Shown here piece by piece: positions 1 through 9,016 of a DNA stretch of 64,000 bases. How positions within the stretch are numbered: the stretch's first letter is position 1; each line of letters begins with the position of its first letter. The position numbers were made by a program, and so were the translations under genes. The stretch covers positions 1 through 64,000 of the forward strand of contig JAUIHW010000002.1 in assembly GCA_030431775.1 (NCBI GenBank), in the 5' to 3' direction. The notes under the pieces are model-generated. The model made no database searches and had not been told where the DNA came from. It saw only the letters and a program-made list of their open reading frames with translations. This stretch comes from Gammaproteobacteria bacterium. GTDB taxonomy: Bacteria > Pseudomonadota > Gammaproteobacteria > Pseudomonadales > JAUIET01.

Positions 1-541
1 CTTCCTGCTGGTAACCGTTATAATCTTCAGTCGTGGGATAACCGGCTTGTTCACCTGCCTTGATAAAAGCCTGATACAGTGGGTTCAGCTGCATATTATT
101 GCCATTGTTGACAGCTATCGGGCCTGTACCGCCGCGAAAGTCATTCGACCCGCCCATCCAGGATTCAAGGCGCTTGAAATACGGCAAACAAGCACGGAAG
201 TGCCAACCTTCGGCGCCCATCTCTTCCCACTCTTCATAGTCGCAGGCATGACCACGCACAAAGACCATTCCGTTGATTGACGAAGAACCGCCCAGCACTT
301 TACCGCGTGGACAATGCAGAGAGCGGCCTTCCAGACCGGGCTCGGGCTCACTGTGATAAAACCAATTAAGGCGCCGCGTGTTCATCGGGTAGGACAAGGC
401 CGTTGGCATGCGAATAAAAAGACTGTGATCTGTTCCGCCTGCTTCGACCAGAAGAACGGATGTATTCGGGTCTTCAGTTAGACGGTTGGCAAGGATGCAG
501 CCAGCCGAGCCAGCGCCGGCAATTATGTAGTCAAATGTCAT
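1..541 (-). CDS. GMC family oxidoreductase (choline dehydrogenase-like), N-terminal part
   Basis: This is the first ~180 codons of a flavoprotein oxidoreductase; the gene runs off the left edge. The protein opens with a Rossmann FAD-binding motif (residues 5-14, [10 protein letters not shown]) followed by ANRLTED. It carries the GMC signature around residues 80-100 ([15 protein letters not shown]), which contacts the flavin. Family members (choline, alcohol and sugar oxidoreductases) are usually 500-560 residues, so about a third is visible. The ATG at 539-541 puts the Rossmann strand at the very N-terminus, as expected. It is divergent from the acyl-CoA synthetase at 683. The substrate cannot be told from this part: PRGK/GGSS is shared by choline dehydrogenases and alkanol dehydrogenases such as AlkJ. 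Confidence 0.9.
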   Translation of the reverse strand, partial: MTFDYIIAGAGSAGCILANRLTEDPNTSVLLVEAGGTDHSLFIRMPTALSYPMNTRRLNWFYHSEPEPGLEGRSLHCPRGKVLGGSSSINGMVFVRGHACDYEEWEEMGAEGWHFRACLPYFKRLESWMGGSNDFRGGTGPIAVNNGNNMQLNPLYQAFIKAGEQAGYPTTEDYNGYQQE

Positions 542-625
542 CTGTCGCAGTACCTGTCCAGAAAACTAGCTTTAACAGAGGGGCACATCAATATATCAGT
601 GCAGACTCATTGGAGCAGCTAATCT

Positions 626-638
626 GTGCACACTGCAC
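626..638. promoter_or_regulatory. short inverted repeat in the divergent intergenic region (possible operator)
   Basis: GTGCA-CAC-TGCAC is a perfect 5-bp dyad in the 141-bp gap between the divergent GMC oxidoreductase and the acyl-CoA synthetase. A dyad in this position would suit a repressor acting on both genes. No regulator gene is adjacent and dyads this short arise by chance, so the call is weak. Confidence 0.25.
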
Positions 639-682
639 GCAATTCGGTACACTTGGCTGCCACCACATGGGAAGCGGACATA

Positions 683-2338
683 ATGAGCAAAGAGTTTCCA
701 GAATACAAACATCCACTGGTGCGACTGCGTGAGCGAGTGCAGGAAAACGCCAAAAAAAGCTGGCTCCATGAGCAAGTCAACGGAGATTGGGTCAGCTACA
801 GTTGCGAAGAGGTTTACGAGCAAGCGCTGCGCATTGCCAGTGCCCTGTATGCGCAGGGCATTGAACCCGGGGACCGGGTGGCACTGATTGCAAAGAACAG
901 CCCTCAGTGGATGATCAGCGATTTCGCGATGATGCTGGCGGGTGTTATCTCGGTGCCCATTTACACAACTGCTGGCGAGCCGACCTTGCGCTATGTGGTC
1001 GAGCACAGTGGCGCCAAGGCAGTATTCATGGGGAAGCTGGAAAACACTGCCGCTGCAGAAGCCGCCTTTAGTGACTTGCCAGTCATCACTTTTCCCGATT
1101 TCAACGCGGCTCCTGAACTTGCTCGCTATCACTGGGCCGATTGCCTGGAACACCCGCCACTGAGAGAGCCCGCAGAGCCAGGAAAACACGACCTGGCAAC
1201 GCTGGTCTACACCTCAGGGAGTACTGGCAACCCGAAAGGTGTAGCCCTGTCGTTTGACAATCTCGCCGCCGGAGCGCAGGGCCTGATCGACTCCTGGCCA
1301 GCGGAGAATAAAAGCCGGCGGATTCTATCTTATCTGCCAATGGCTCATATTACCGAACGGTCTGTGGTCGCAATGGTGTCGCTGTATGAGCCAATCGATT
1401 TGTATTTTAGCGGCGGTCTGGACACTTTTCTTGATGACTTGCAGCATGCCAAACCAACTAACTTTGTATCTGTGCCGCGCTTATGGGCCAAGTTCCAGGC
1501 GCAGGTGCTCGCCGTAATTCCTGATTCAGACCTGCAAGCCATGCTGCAATCAACAGACGGCGACGGCGTAGCGGCCGGCATACGGGAAAAGCTGGGGCTA
1601 GGCCATGCTGAGCAATTCGGCTGTGGCTCCGCTCCTATTTCCAAGGGTTTGCTGGAGTGGTATCGGCGAATCGGAATAGACATATCGGAAGGTTGGGGCA
1701 TGACCGAAACGTCCGGTGCTGTTTGCGGCAATATGCCATTTAATGCGGACGATCTGGGCACCATAGGCCGGCCATTCTCTTCGGTTGATATCCGCCTGTC
1801 GGATGAAGGTGAAATACTGGTTCGAGGCCCGGCTATTTTCAGCGAATACTATAAAAACCCGGAGGCGAGCGCCGAGGCTTTTATCGATGGCTGGTTTCGC
1901 ACTGGCGACCGCGGTGAAATGACAGACAGTGGTGCTCTGAAAATCATTGGTCGCGTCAAGGAGCAGTTTAAAACGGCAAAAGGTAAATACGTAGCGCCTG
2001 TCCCTATTGAAAGCCGACTGCTGGCCTTGCCCCACATAGAGCAGGCAATGGTCATGGGAATTGGGCGTGCCCAGCCGCTGGCGATCATTGTGCTGACTGA
2101 ATCGGCGGCCAATGAAAGCCGCGACACTTTGACCGAGCAATTGCAGCAGGATCTGGACACCTTGAACAGCGAGCTGGAACCTCACTGTCGCCTAAACTGC
2201 CTGGTAGTCAGTGAGCAAGCGATGACCATTGAGAACGATATGCTCACGCCAACTTTGAAGCTGCGCCGCAACACCATCGAAAAGCACTTTGCAGACTATT
2301 TGGATGACCGCCACAGCGGCGTTGTGTGGGCCTCATAA
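683..2338 (+). CDS. AMP-dependent long-chain acyl-CoA synthetase (FadD15/ACSBG type)
   Basis: The product activates a carboxylic acid, probably a fatty acid, to an acyl-adenylate and then an acyl-CoA. The adenylate-forming P-loop motif is at residues ~177-186 (TSGSTGNPKG), the A5 motif at ~337-345 (GWGMTETSG) and the A7 aspartate motif at ~403-409 (GWFRTGD). The 551-residue length and the PMAHITER motif place it with the long-chain ACSBG/FadD15 group rather than the short-chain ligases. I chose the ATG at 683, which follows GGAAG at 669-673; an in-frame GTG at 626 lies inside a dyad and has no ribosome binding site. The next gene starts 25 bp downstream, so this is the first gene of a ligase-ligase-decarboxylase operon. 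The actual substrate is unknown. Confidence 0.9.
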   Translation: MSKEFPEYKHPLVRLRERVQENAKKSWLHEQVNGDWVSYSCEEVYEQALRIASALYAQGIEPGDRVALIAKNSPQWMISDFAMMLAGVISVPIYTTAGEPTLRYVVEHSGAKAVFMGKLENTAAAEAAFSDLPVITFPDFNAAPELARYHWADCLEHPPLREPAEPGKHDLATLVYTSGSTGNPKGVALSFDNLAAGAQGLIDSWPAENKSRRILSYLPMAHITERSVVAMVSLYEPIDLYFSGGLDTFLDDLQHAKPTNFVSVPRLWAKFQAQVLAVIPDSDLQAMLQSTDGDGVAAGIREKLGLGHAEQFGCGSAPISKGLLEWYRRIGIDISEGWGMTETSGAVCGNMPFNADDLGTIGRPFSSVDIRLSDEGEILVRGPAIFSEYYKNPEASAEAFIDGWFRTGDRGEMTDSGALKIIGRVKEQFKTAKGKYVAPVPIESRLLALPHIEQAMVMGIGRAQPLAIIVLTESAANESRDTLTEQLQQDLDTLNSELEPHCRLNCLVVSEQAMTIENDMLTPTLKLRRNTIEKHFADYLDDRHSGVVWAS

Positions 2339-2363
2339 CATCAATTGACAGGAGTATTTGCGC

Positions 2364-3869
2364 ATGCAGGAATTAATCGCCAATGCAGCACGCTATGGAG
2401 ATAACATTGCCATTGTTGATCACAGCGAACACAGTTACGCCAGCCTGTTACAAAAGTCCGCAAACATTTCCGGTTTTTTGCTTGGCTCACAAAACAACGA
2501 CCTGAACGAAGAGGTTGTCGCCTTTGCCGCTCCGGCTGGCGCAGATTATGTAGCCTGCCTATGGGGCATCTGGCGAGCTGGTGGCATTGCCATGCCGTTG
2601 AATGTGCATTCCAAATTACCCGAAGTCGAACACTGTGTCGCCACTGGTGGAGTACAGCGCTTACTGACTACTGACGACTATTTCGAGCAGCTGGCCCCAT
2701 TGTCAAAGTCGCATGGTGTTGAGCAGATACGCTTGCAACAGCTTACAGCGCTGCAGCCCACCGCGCTGCCGGAGATATCGCCGGACCGACGCGCAATGAT
2801 GATTTTTACCAGTGGTACAACCAGCAAGCCCAAGGGCGTTGTCACAACTCATAAAAACATTCGTGCCCAGGTGCAAACGCTGTTGCAGGCCTGGGAATGG
2901 CAGGCCGAGGACTCGATACCGTTATTCCTGCCGCTGCATCACGTGCATGGAATCATTAACGTATTGACCTGCGCCTTGTGGGCAGGTGCTCGCGTTGACG
3001 CGTACGCCGGTGGTTTCGATGTGCAAAAAGTTCTGCAGGCCGTTGCCAACGGGAAATATAGCGTCTTCATGGCGGTGCCCACCATCTATGTCAAGCTCAT
3101 CGAGGCGATTGAGCACAGTGATGATGCTTTTCGCCGCACAGTATGCGACGGGTTCCAGAGCATGCGTTTGATGATATCCGGTTCGGCGGCTCTGCCGGTG
3201 CCCGTTCATGAGAAATGGCAAGCACTGACCGGCCAGGTCCTGCTCGAGCGCTACGGCATGACAGAGATTGGCATGGCTTTATCCAACCCCATGCATGGCG
3301 AGCGCCGCCCCGGCTCGGTAGGCGTGCCGCTGCCAGGAGTCAGCATACGGCTGGTCGGTGAAGATGGGCAGGTAGTACCTGCTGGCGAAGAAGATTCCCC
3401 CGGCGAAATACAAGTCCGCTCCGACACGGTGTTTCTGGAATACTGGAACAACCCTCAGGCAACGGCGGACAGTTTTGAAGGTGACTGGTTTCGCACCGGT
3501 GACATGGCCGTACTCGAAAATGCTTATTACCGAATCATGGGCCGACTGTCCGTGGACATTATTAAATCCGGCGCTTACAAGTTGTCGGCATTGGAGATTG
3601 AAAATGTGTTGCTGGGGCATGCCGCAATTGCTGAGTGCGCAGTCTTAGGCCTGCCGGATGATACCTGGGGCGAGATTGTCGCAGCTGCTGTGGTTCTAGC
3701 ACCTGGTGCCCAGCTTAGCCTGGAGGAGCTCCAAACCTGGGCTGCCAACGACCTGTCAAATTACAAGCTGCCCAGAGTACTCAAAATTCTGGACGCCCTA
3801 CCGCGCAATGCCATGGGCAAAATCACCAAGCCGGCACTGCTGAATAGCCTCCAGAGCACAAGCGGTTAG
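2364..3869 (+). CDS. malonyl-CoA synthetase-like AMP-binding ligase (MatB/ACSF3 family)
   Basis: This is a second adenylate-forming acid-CoA ligase of 501 residues. Motif A3 is at ~149-158 (TSGTTSKPKG), and residues ~296-309 read RYGMTEIGMALSNP, followed by RRPGSVGVPLPGV. That combination is typical of malonyl-CoA synthetases (MatB, human ACSF3), which make malonyl- or methylmalonyl-CoA from the free acid. The A10 catalytic lysine lies near the C-terminus (GKITK). The ATG at 2364 has GGAG (2351-2354) nine bases upstream; the in-frame TTG at 2358 is too close to that site. The gene lies between another ligase and a PLP decarboxylase on the same strand with gaps of 25 and 8 bp. Malonate is the best guess from motif similarity only. 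Confidence 0.83.
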   Translation: MQELIANAARYGDNIAIVDHSEHSYASLLQKSANISGFLLGSQNNDLNEEVVAFAAPAGADYVACLWGIWRAGGIAMPLNVHSKLPEVEHCVATGGVQRLLTTDDYFEQLAPLSKSHGVEQIRLQQLTALQPTALPEISPDRRAMMIFTSGTTSKPKGVVTTHKNIRAQVQTLLQAWEWQAEDSIPLFLPLHHVHGIINVLTCALWAGARVDAYAGGFDVQKVLQAVANGKYSVFMAVPTIYVKLIEAIEHSDDAFRRTVCDGFQSMRLMISGSAALPVPVHEKWQALTGQVLLERYGMTEIGMALSNPMHGERRPGSVGVPLPGVSIRLVGEDGQVVPAGEEDSPGEIQVRSDTVFLEYWNNPQATADSFEGDWFRTGDMAVLENAYYRIMGRLSVDIIKSGAYKLSALEIENVLLGHAAIAECAVLGLPDDTWGEIVAAAVVLAPGAQLSLEELQTWAANDLSNYKLPRVLKILDALPRNAMGKITKPALLNSLQSTSG

Positions 3870-3877
3870 GCTTGAGA

Positions 3878-5791
3878 ATGGCCGAGCGAAAAAGTCATGT
3901 GGTCGTCGTCAGCAATGACGTCGTGCGTCTTCGGGAATGGGTTGAAGGCCTGAATGCCAGCGCGCAGGCCACTACCAATGACGTATTGGACAGGTTTCTT
4001 TTCCTGCCCTGCAGCAGCGCTGCCGATCTTCAGAGCCGGGCGCTGAGCGATGGGCTATTACAGGCGGCAATCATCGACGGAGCAGACCCTTCAGCAGGGC
4101 AAACTCTGGAAAAAGTTCATGAATCGCGAGCTGAGTTGAACCTGTTTCTGGCCGCCACACCAGGCAGCTCAGCACCGGCCGGAATCCAGCAAGCAAGCAG
4201 GGCTGAATTGCTGGATCGGAATGATCATAATTACAACCGCATGTTCCGTCAGGTGAAAACAGCTGTTTTACGCCGAGCCCGAACACCCTTTGCCGATACG
4301 CTACGGGATTATGTTTTCAGCGCCAAGGATGCCTGGCACACGCCCGGCCATTCCGGTGGTGACAGTTTGCGAGACAGCCCATGGGTCGATGACTTTTATC
4401 GAATGATGGGCGAACACATATTTAACACGGATCTTTCAGTATCCGTCCAGGCCTTGGACTCCCTACTTGAACCGCACAGTGTGATACAGGAAGCCCAAGA
4501 TCTGGCAGCAATCGCATTTGGCGCAGACCGTACCTTCTTCATCACCAATGGCACCTCAACCGCGAACAAGGTAATTGTTCAGCATGTATTGGGCGCTGGT
4601 GGAAAGATGATTGTGGATCAGGCGTGCCACAAGTCCATTCACCATGCGATTATTCTTAATGGCATCACACCTGTCTATCTAGCCGCAGCCAGTAAACCCG
4701 AGTATGGGTTTTATGGCCCGGTACCGAAACAAACAATCTATGCAGCTATTGACGCACACCGCGATGCGAGCCTGTTAACGCTGACATCTTGCACCTACGA
4801 TGGCTTTTATTATGACCTTGAGCCCATCATTGATTACGCACATCAGCATGGCATCAAGGTACTCATTGACGAAGCCTGGTATGCGCATGGTCGGTTCCAT
4901 CCGGCGTTTCGACCAACAGCATTGGAGTGCGGCGCCGATTACGTTACCCAAAGCACGCATAAAATGTTATCGGCGTTTTCGCAAGCGAGCATGATTCACG
5001 TGGCCGAACCTGGTTTTGATGAACACAGGTTTCGGGAAAATCTTAACATGCACACATCCACCAGCCCGCAATATGCGATGATCGCCAGCCTTGATGTAGC
5101 GCGCAAGCAGATGAGCATGGAAGGCTTCTCCCAATTGTCCCGCCTGTTAGACGTAACCCAGAGGCTGCGCGACGGCATTGCGGAAACCGGAGCCTTTCAG
5201 GCGCTAGAGCTGCAGAATATGTTGCCAGACAGTCTGAGAGATGACGGGATTCGACTGGACTCTACCAAGTTGACCATCGATGTTTCCGGATCCGGCATGA
5301 GCGCCCGTCAGGTGCAACTTGCTTTGTTCGAGCACTATGGCATTCAGGCTGAAAAGATCACCCACAATACGATAAGCCTGCTGGTCACATTGGGCACGAC
5401 CGAAAGCAAGGTGCTGCGTCTTTTGAATGCGCTGCGAAAGCTGGCCAGTCGCCAACCCGGTGACACCCGGGTGCGCGAACGCCACCCCACGCGACTGCCA
5501 ATGCTTAGCCATATCGAGCAATTACCGCAGGAAGCCTATTTTGGGCCTTGCGAAGTCCTGCCATTGCTCGCGCAGGACCACAGCTTCAATACCAGCCTGT
5601 CCGGAAGAATCTGCGCTGATCAGATTGTGCCTTACCCCCCCGGAATCCCTGTGCTGGTTCCCGGGCAGCGCATCACCGATGAAATCGGCCGTTTCCTTGT
5701 AGATCTGTACCATGGCAGTAGCGGTGTTGAGCTCCACGGCCTGATACTGGACGAGGACGATCCTGGCCTGCGCGTTACGACAACAACTTGA
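3878..5791 (+). CDS. Orn/Lys/Arg decarboxylase family PLP enzyme
   Basis: A fold-type I PLP decarboxylase of the basic amino acid family, expected to convert lysine, ornithine or arginine to cadaverine, putrescine or agmatine. Residues ~1-125 form a receiver-like wing domain without a clear phospho-acceptor site. The core begins with HTPGHSGG (~154-161), then NGTSTANK (~224-231), DEAWYAH (~331-337) and STHK with the Schiff-base lysine at ~K362. A C-terminal domain follows. At 637 residues it is shorter than the inducible acid-stress enzymes (about 710-755). The ATG at 3878 has AGG (3868-3870) upstream; a TTG at 3872 is in frame. It lies 8 bp after the MatB-like ligase. No amino acid/amine antiporter is adjacent, which argues against an acid-resistance role. 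Substrate specificity cannot be read from sequence. Confidence 0.87.
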   Translation: MAERKSHVVVVSNDVVRLREWVEGLNASAQATTNDVLDRFLFLPCSSAADLQSRALSDGLLQAAIIDGADPSAGQTLEKVHESRAELNLFLAATPGSSAPAGIQQASRAELLDRNDHNYNRMFRQVKTAVLRRARTPFADTLRDYVFSAKDAWHTPGHSGGDSLRDSPWVDDFYRMMGEHIFNTDLSVSVQALDSLLEPHSVIQEAQDLAAIAFGADRTFFITNGTSTANKVIVQHVLGAGGKMIVDQACHKSIHHAIILNGITPVYLAAASKPEYGFYGPVPKQTIYAAIDAHRDASLLTLTSCTYDGFYYDLEPIIDYAHQHGIKVLIDEAWYAHGRFHPAFRPTALECGADYVTQSTHKMLSAFSQASMIHVAEPGFDEHRFRENLNMHTSTSPQYAMIASLDVARKQMSMEGFSQLSRLLDVTQRLRDGIAETGAFQALELQNMLPDSLRDDGIRLDSTKLTIDVSGSGMSARQVQLALFEHYGIQAEKITHNTISLLVTLGTTESKVLRLLNALRKLASRQPGDTRVRERHPTRLPMLSHIEQLPQEAYFGPCEVLPLLAQDHSFNTSLSGRICADQIVPYPPGIPVLVPGQRITDEIGRFLVDLYHGSSGVELHGLILDEDDPGLRVTTTT

Positions 5792-5811
5792 ATAACCTTA
5801 CCGCATTGTAT

Positions 5812-5841
5812 TTGACTGATGGCCGCTACCCTCGGGATACT
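5812..5841 (+). promoter_or_regulatory. candidate sigma-70 promoter for the nitronate monooxygenase gene
   Basis: TTGACT (5812-5817) and GATACT (5836-5841) are separated by 18 bp, in the 79-bp gap ahead of the flavoprotein gene. They match the -35 in five of six positions and the -10 in four of six. If real, the gene can be transcribed independently of the upstream ligase-decarboxylase operon. Confidence 0.4.
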
Positions 5842-5870
5842 CAGCGTATTCGCAACACAGAGGCAAGTTC

Positions 5871-6995
5871 ATGCAAACCCCTATCTGCAAAAAACTGGGT
5901 ATCGACTACCCCATCTTCGCGTTTACTCATTGCCGCGATGTCGTAGTCGAAGTCAGCAAGGCCGGTGGCATTGGCGTTCTCGGCGCCGTAGGCTTCACGC
6001 CCGACCAATTGCGCGAGGAGTTGGACTGGATCGACGAGCACATTGGTGATAAACCCTATGGTGTGGACGTGGTCATTCCACAAAAGTATGAGGGTATGGG
6101 GGATATGGATGCAGATCACCTTGAAGCCGAGCTGCGCAAGATGATCCCCCAGGAGCACCGTGACTTTGCGGCCAGATTGTTGGCTGAGCATGGTGTGCCC
6201 GAGTTGCCTGATTCCGACGGCCGGGAGCTGTTGGGCTGGACCGAGGCAACCGCTGGGCCACTGGTTGACGAAGCTTTGTCCCGCAGCAATTGCAAACTGA
6301 TCGCCAATGCACTCGGCACTCCCCCGGCAGAGACTATCAAAAAAATTCAAGACAGTGGCCGGCTGGTCGGAGCGCTCTGCGGCCGGGTCAAGCAGGCTGT
6401 GGCCCACAAAGAAGCCGGGCTGGATTTTATAGTTGCCCAGGGTGGCGAAGGGGGTGGCCATACTGGCGATGTTGGCAGCATCGTACTGTGGCCACAAATC
6501 ATCGACGCTGTTGGTGACGTACCGGTGCTGGCCGCTGGCGGCATTGGCAGCGGTCGGCAAATGGCAGCTGCCCTGGCTATGGGTGCGCAAGGAGTGTGGA
6601 CCGGTTCACTGTGGCTGGCCGTTCAGGAGGCCCATGCCGAACCCGCACAGAAGGAATCCTATTTTCAGGCCACCAGCGAAGATACAGTGCGCTCGCGTTC
6701 TTACACCGGGAAACCCTGCCGAATGCTGAAAAACACCTGGACCGAAGCCTGGGCCGCCGAGGACACACCAGACCCGTTAGGCATGCCCTTGCAGGGTATG
6801 GTCACCTTCGATGCTGTGCAACGCACAAGCCGCTACGCTGGCGTGGCTGACACACAGAAAGTGGCCTTTAATCCGGTTGGCCAGGTGGTGGGCCAAATCA
6901 ACAGCGTCCAAAGCTCACGCGACGTGATGTTCGAGCTGTTAAGCGGCTATGTGGATGCCGCAGAGCGACTGAACGGCTTGTTGCCAGACAATTAA
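5871..6995 (+). CDS. nitronate monooxygenase / 2-nitropropane dioxygenase-like FMN enzyme
   Basis: A 374-residue TIM-barrel flavoprotein of the NPD family, whose characterised members oxidise alkyl nitronates such as propionate-3-nitronate. AQGGEGGGHTG at residues ~189-199 contains the histidine (~H197) that acts as catalytic base in the family. The FMN phosphate loop follows (AAGGIGSGRQ, ~221-230), then GAQGVWTGSLWL. The ATG is preceded by GAGG (5860-5863). The N-terminal part includes an insertion-like segment around residues 60-130 (YGVDVVIPQKYEG onward), so this is probably a divergent subfamily rather than a classic class I enzyme. It follows the decarboxylase by 79 bp and overlaps the convergent DUF1499 gene by 4 bp. 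Related enzymes include enoyl reductases (FabK), so the nitronate substrate is an inference. Confidence 0.82.
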   Translation: MQTPICKKLGIDYPIFAFTHCRDVVVEVSKAGGIGVLGAVGFTPDQLREELDWIDEHIGDKPYGVDVVIPQKYEGMGDMDADHLEAELRKMIPQEHRDFAARLLAEHGVPELPDSDGRELLGWTEATAGPLVDEALSRSNCKLIANALGTPPAETIKKIQDSGRLVGALCGRVKQAVAHKEAGLDFIVAQGGEGGGHTGDVGSIVLWPQIIDAVGDVPVLAAGGIGSGRQMAAALAMGAQGVWTGSLWLAVQEAHAEPAQKESYFQATSEDTVRSRSYTGKPCRMLKNTWTEAWAAEDTPDPLGMPLQGMVTFDAVQRTSRYAGVADTQKVAFNPVGQVVGQINSVQSSRDVMFELLSGYVDAAERLNGLLPDN

Positions 6996-7696
6996 AAGCT
7001 GTCGATAAAGCGCTGAATGCGCGCCGCATTGGCCCCCAGGTCACCGACGCCTACACGCGAGTTGGAACGCAGATCAATGCGGCTTCCGCCAGAGTCACCT
7101 GGCCGGATACGAAGCACAACATCATCCTTGAAGCCAAACATGGCCGTTTCTTCAACGGCCTCGATACGGCCACTCGCAGGGTCTTGATCGAGAAGCTCCC
7201 AGCCTAACTGATTGATTACAGTAAGACTGTGGTCAAAGGCGGCATCAGGGGCCAAATCAGTTTCCAGTGGCTGCAATTCAGGAAAGGCCGCGCGTTGTTG
7301 CTCTGCGATAACCTCGCCTTCATATTCGGTTGAATTTTCTTCCGCTGTTCGTTGTTGCGCGGCCGCAACGAACTCGGGCGGATTGTTCAGGTCAGTGCTG
7401 ATGTCATGAATCGGTGGTGCCGACAGGCCGGGGCCAACCAAAACAATAGTGACAAGCAAGGGCAACAGACCCAACAGGAACATACGCCCGGCCACCAGAC
7501 GGGCACCATCATTGCCTTTAATAAAGCCCCAGACCAGAGCCATCAAGCCAAAAACCCCAAATAGCACCACAATCAGCAGACACAGCGCAAAGCCATAGAA
7601 AGCCAGTTGAAAATCCAACAGACCAAACTTCAGGCCAAGCATTGCCATTAAAGCAAGCAGCAAGGCGCCCAATTGAATTTTTGCCGAGTTACGCAT
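6992..7696 (-). CDS. DUF1499 family membrane protein
   Basis: A 234-residue protein of unknown function. About three hydrophobic segments occupy residues 1-95. A soluble C-terminal half has the DUF1499 features, notably the DPASGRIEAVEETAMFGF stretch and DDVVLRIRP. The ATG at 7694-7696 follows AAGGGG with spacing of about six; a GTG one codon upstream is also possible. The last 4 bp overlap the end of the nitronate monooxygenase gene. The family is widespread in proteobacteria and has no established biochemical role. The domain arrangement suggests an inner membrane protein with a soluble face. Confidence 0.75.
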   Translation of the reverse strand: MRNSAKIQLGALLLALMAMLGLKFGLLDFQLAFYGFALCLLIVVLFGVFGLMALVWGFIKGNDGARLVAGRMFLLGLLPLLVTIVLVGPGLSAPPIHDISTDLNNPPEFVAAAQQRTAEENSTEYEGEVIAEQQRAAFPELQPLETDLAPDAAFDHSLTVINQLGWELLDQDPASGRIEAVEETAMFGFKDDVVLRIRPGDSGGSRIDLRSNSRVGVGDLGANAARIQRFIDSF

Positions 7697-7756
7697 CACA
7701 CTCCCCTTAGTGCACCAGCCTTGTTCATCACTTAGCAGTGTACTGAAGTCGGGCGG

Positions 7757-9016
7757 CTATGTCTCATTTCGGTCTGTAATCTGCAGCTGATACAAGCGCC
7801 AGGCCGCCACAGCCCCTAGCAAGCCAACCGCAGCTATGATAGTGAAATAGGCTGCATAGCCAGTACGGCCTGGAAACTGCGTGAGCAAATAGCCGTTCAA
7901 CAATGGCAGATAGATATCCGGCGAATACCCGACCATCGACATCAACCCGATGGCCAGACCCTTGATGCGCGCCGGTACCTTACAGGCATCTAAAGTGCTC
8001 CAGTACAAACCGCGCACGGCATAAGTCAAAAAGCCGATCACCAGGACCATTGTTAATAACAGCAGCGTTGCAGCCCGCGCGGGCATCACAACGATTCCCA
8101 ATAAAGCGATAGCCGCCAGTACCATCAGAATGCACAACACAAGTTCACAATTGTAGCGGTCACCCACAAAACCCGCGGTAATTGCGCCAAAAGGTCGCAT
8201 CCAGAGCTTGGCCACGGTAATGGTACCGACGGTTACAGCGGTCAGACCGAAACTGTTTTGCAGATAGGCCGAGAACGAGTAAGTCGCCCAAAACAACTGA
8301 TACCCACACATCAGGCACAGGCCCGCCAGCCACAGGCGGCCATTGCTCAGTACCACTCGGCAATCTGCCCATAAATTTGGTTTCGGCTGCGCTGTCTTTT
8401 TTTCTTCAGAGGTGTTATCGCCTAGGGTGAACAAAATCACTGGCGCCACCAAGAACATCAAGCCGACATAGCAGTAGATAACCGTCTGCAGACTGGCGTC
8501 AACTGTAGTGTCGCTCTGCAGCAGGTAGGCAAACAGAGCAACGGCCAGGCTCGCGAGTATGGCTTCCACCAGGCCACGTCCACCATCTAAAATACCAAAA
8601 AAACGGCCCTGTTCATCGGAGTGAGCCAGTAGTGCCACGCCTTTAATCAAGGCCGCCCACAAACACAGGCCTGTCGACAGGCCCCAGCCAATAAAAATCA
8701 GGCGCAGAGCATTGAAATCCGGATAGCTGGCGAACCACAGCCCCAGCAATGCCGTTGCAAGCAACGAAAGCGAGATCAACCACCGAGCGGGAAAACGATC
8801 CGCCAGCCAGCCGCTGGGCAGATACGTCAAGGTGAACATCACTCCCAGCAAGGCATAACACTGTCCAAGCTGTTCCGCATTAATGCCCAATGCCTCCAAC
8901 AGGGAAACTTCAAAATTCTGCCGCAGATACACCAGCGGAAACACTGAGCCAGAGCCAACGACTAACACCAGCAGTTGCAGGTAGCGTTTGAGTTTGTCCT
9001 GGTTCAGCCTGGCCAT
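7757..9016 (-). CDS. major facilitator superfamily transporter
   Basis: A 419-residue polytopic membrane protein with about 12 hydrophobic segments. The characteristic loop between TM2 and TM3 reads SGWLADRFPARW. A cytoplasmic central loop near the middle (DNTSEEKKTAQPK) divides the two six-helix halves. Its ATG overlaps the stop codon of the upstream alcohol dehydrogenase by one base (TAATG), so the two are translationally coupled. That pairing suggests the carrier moves a substrate or product of the dehydrogenase. The transported compound cannot be inferred. Confidence 0.85.
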   Translation of the reverse strand: MARLNQDKLKRYLQLLVLVVGSGSVFPLVYLRQNFEVSLLEALGINAEQLGQCYALLGVMFTLTYLPSGWLADRFPARWLISLSLLATALLGLWFASYPDFNALRLIFIGWGLSTGLCLWAALIKGVALLAHSDEQGRFFGILDGGRGLVEAILASLAVALFAYLLQSDTTVDASLQTVIYCYVGLMFLVAPVILFTLGDNTSEEKKTAQPKPNLWADCRVVLSNGRLWLAGLCLMCGYQLFWATYSFSAYLQNSFGLTAVTVGTITVAKLWMRPFGAITAGFVGDRYNCELVLCILMVLAAIALLGIVVMPARAATLLLLTMVLVIGFLTYAVRGLYWSTLDACKVPARIKGLAIGLMSMVGYSPDIYLPLLNGYLLTQFPGRTGYAAYFTIIAAVGLLGAVAAWRLYQLQITDRNET

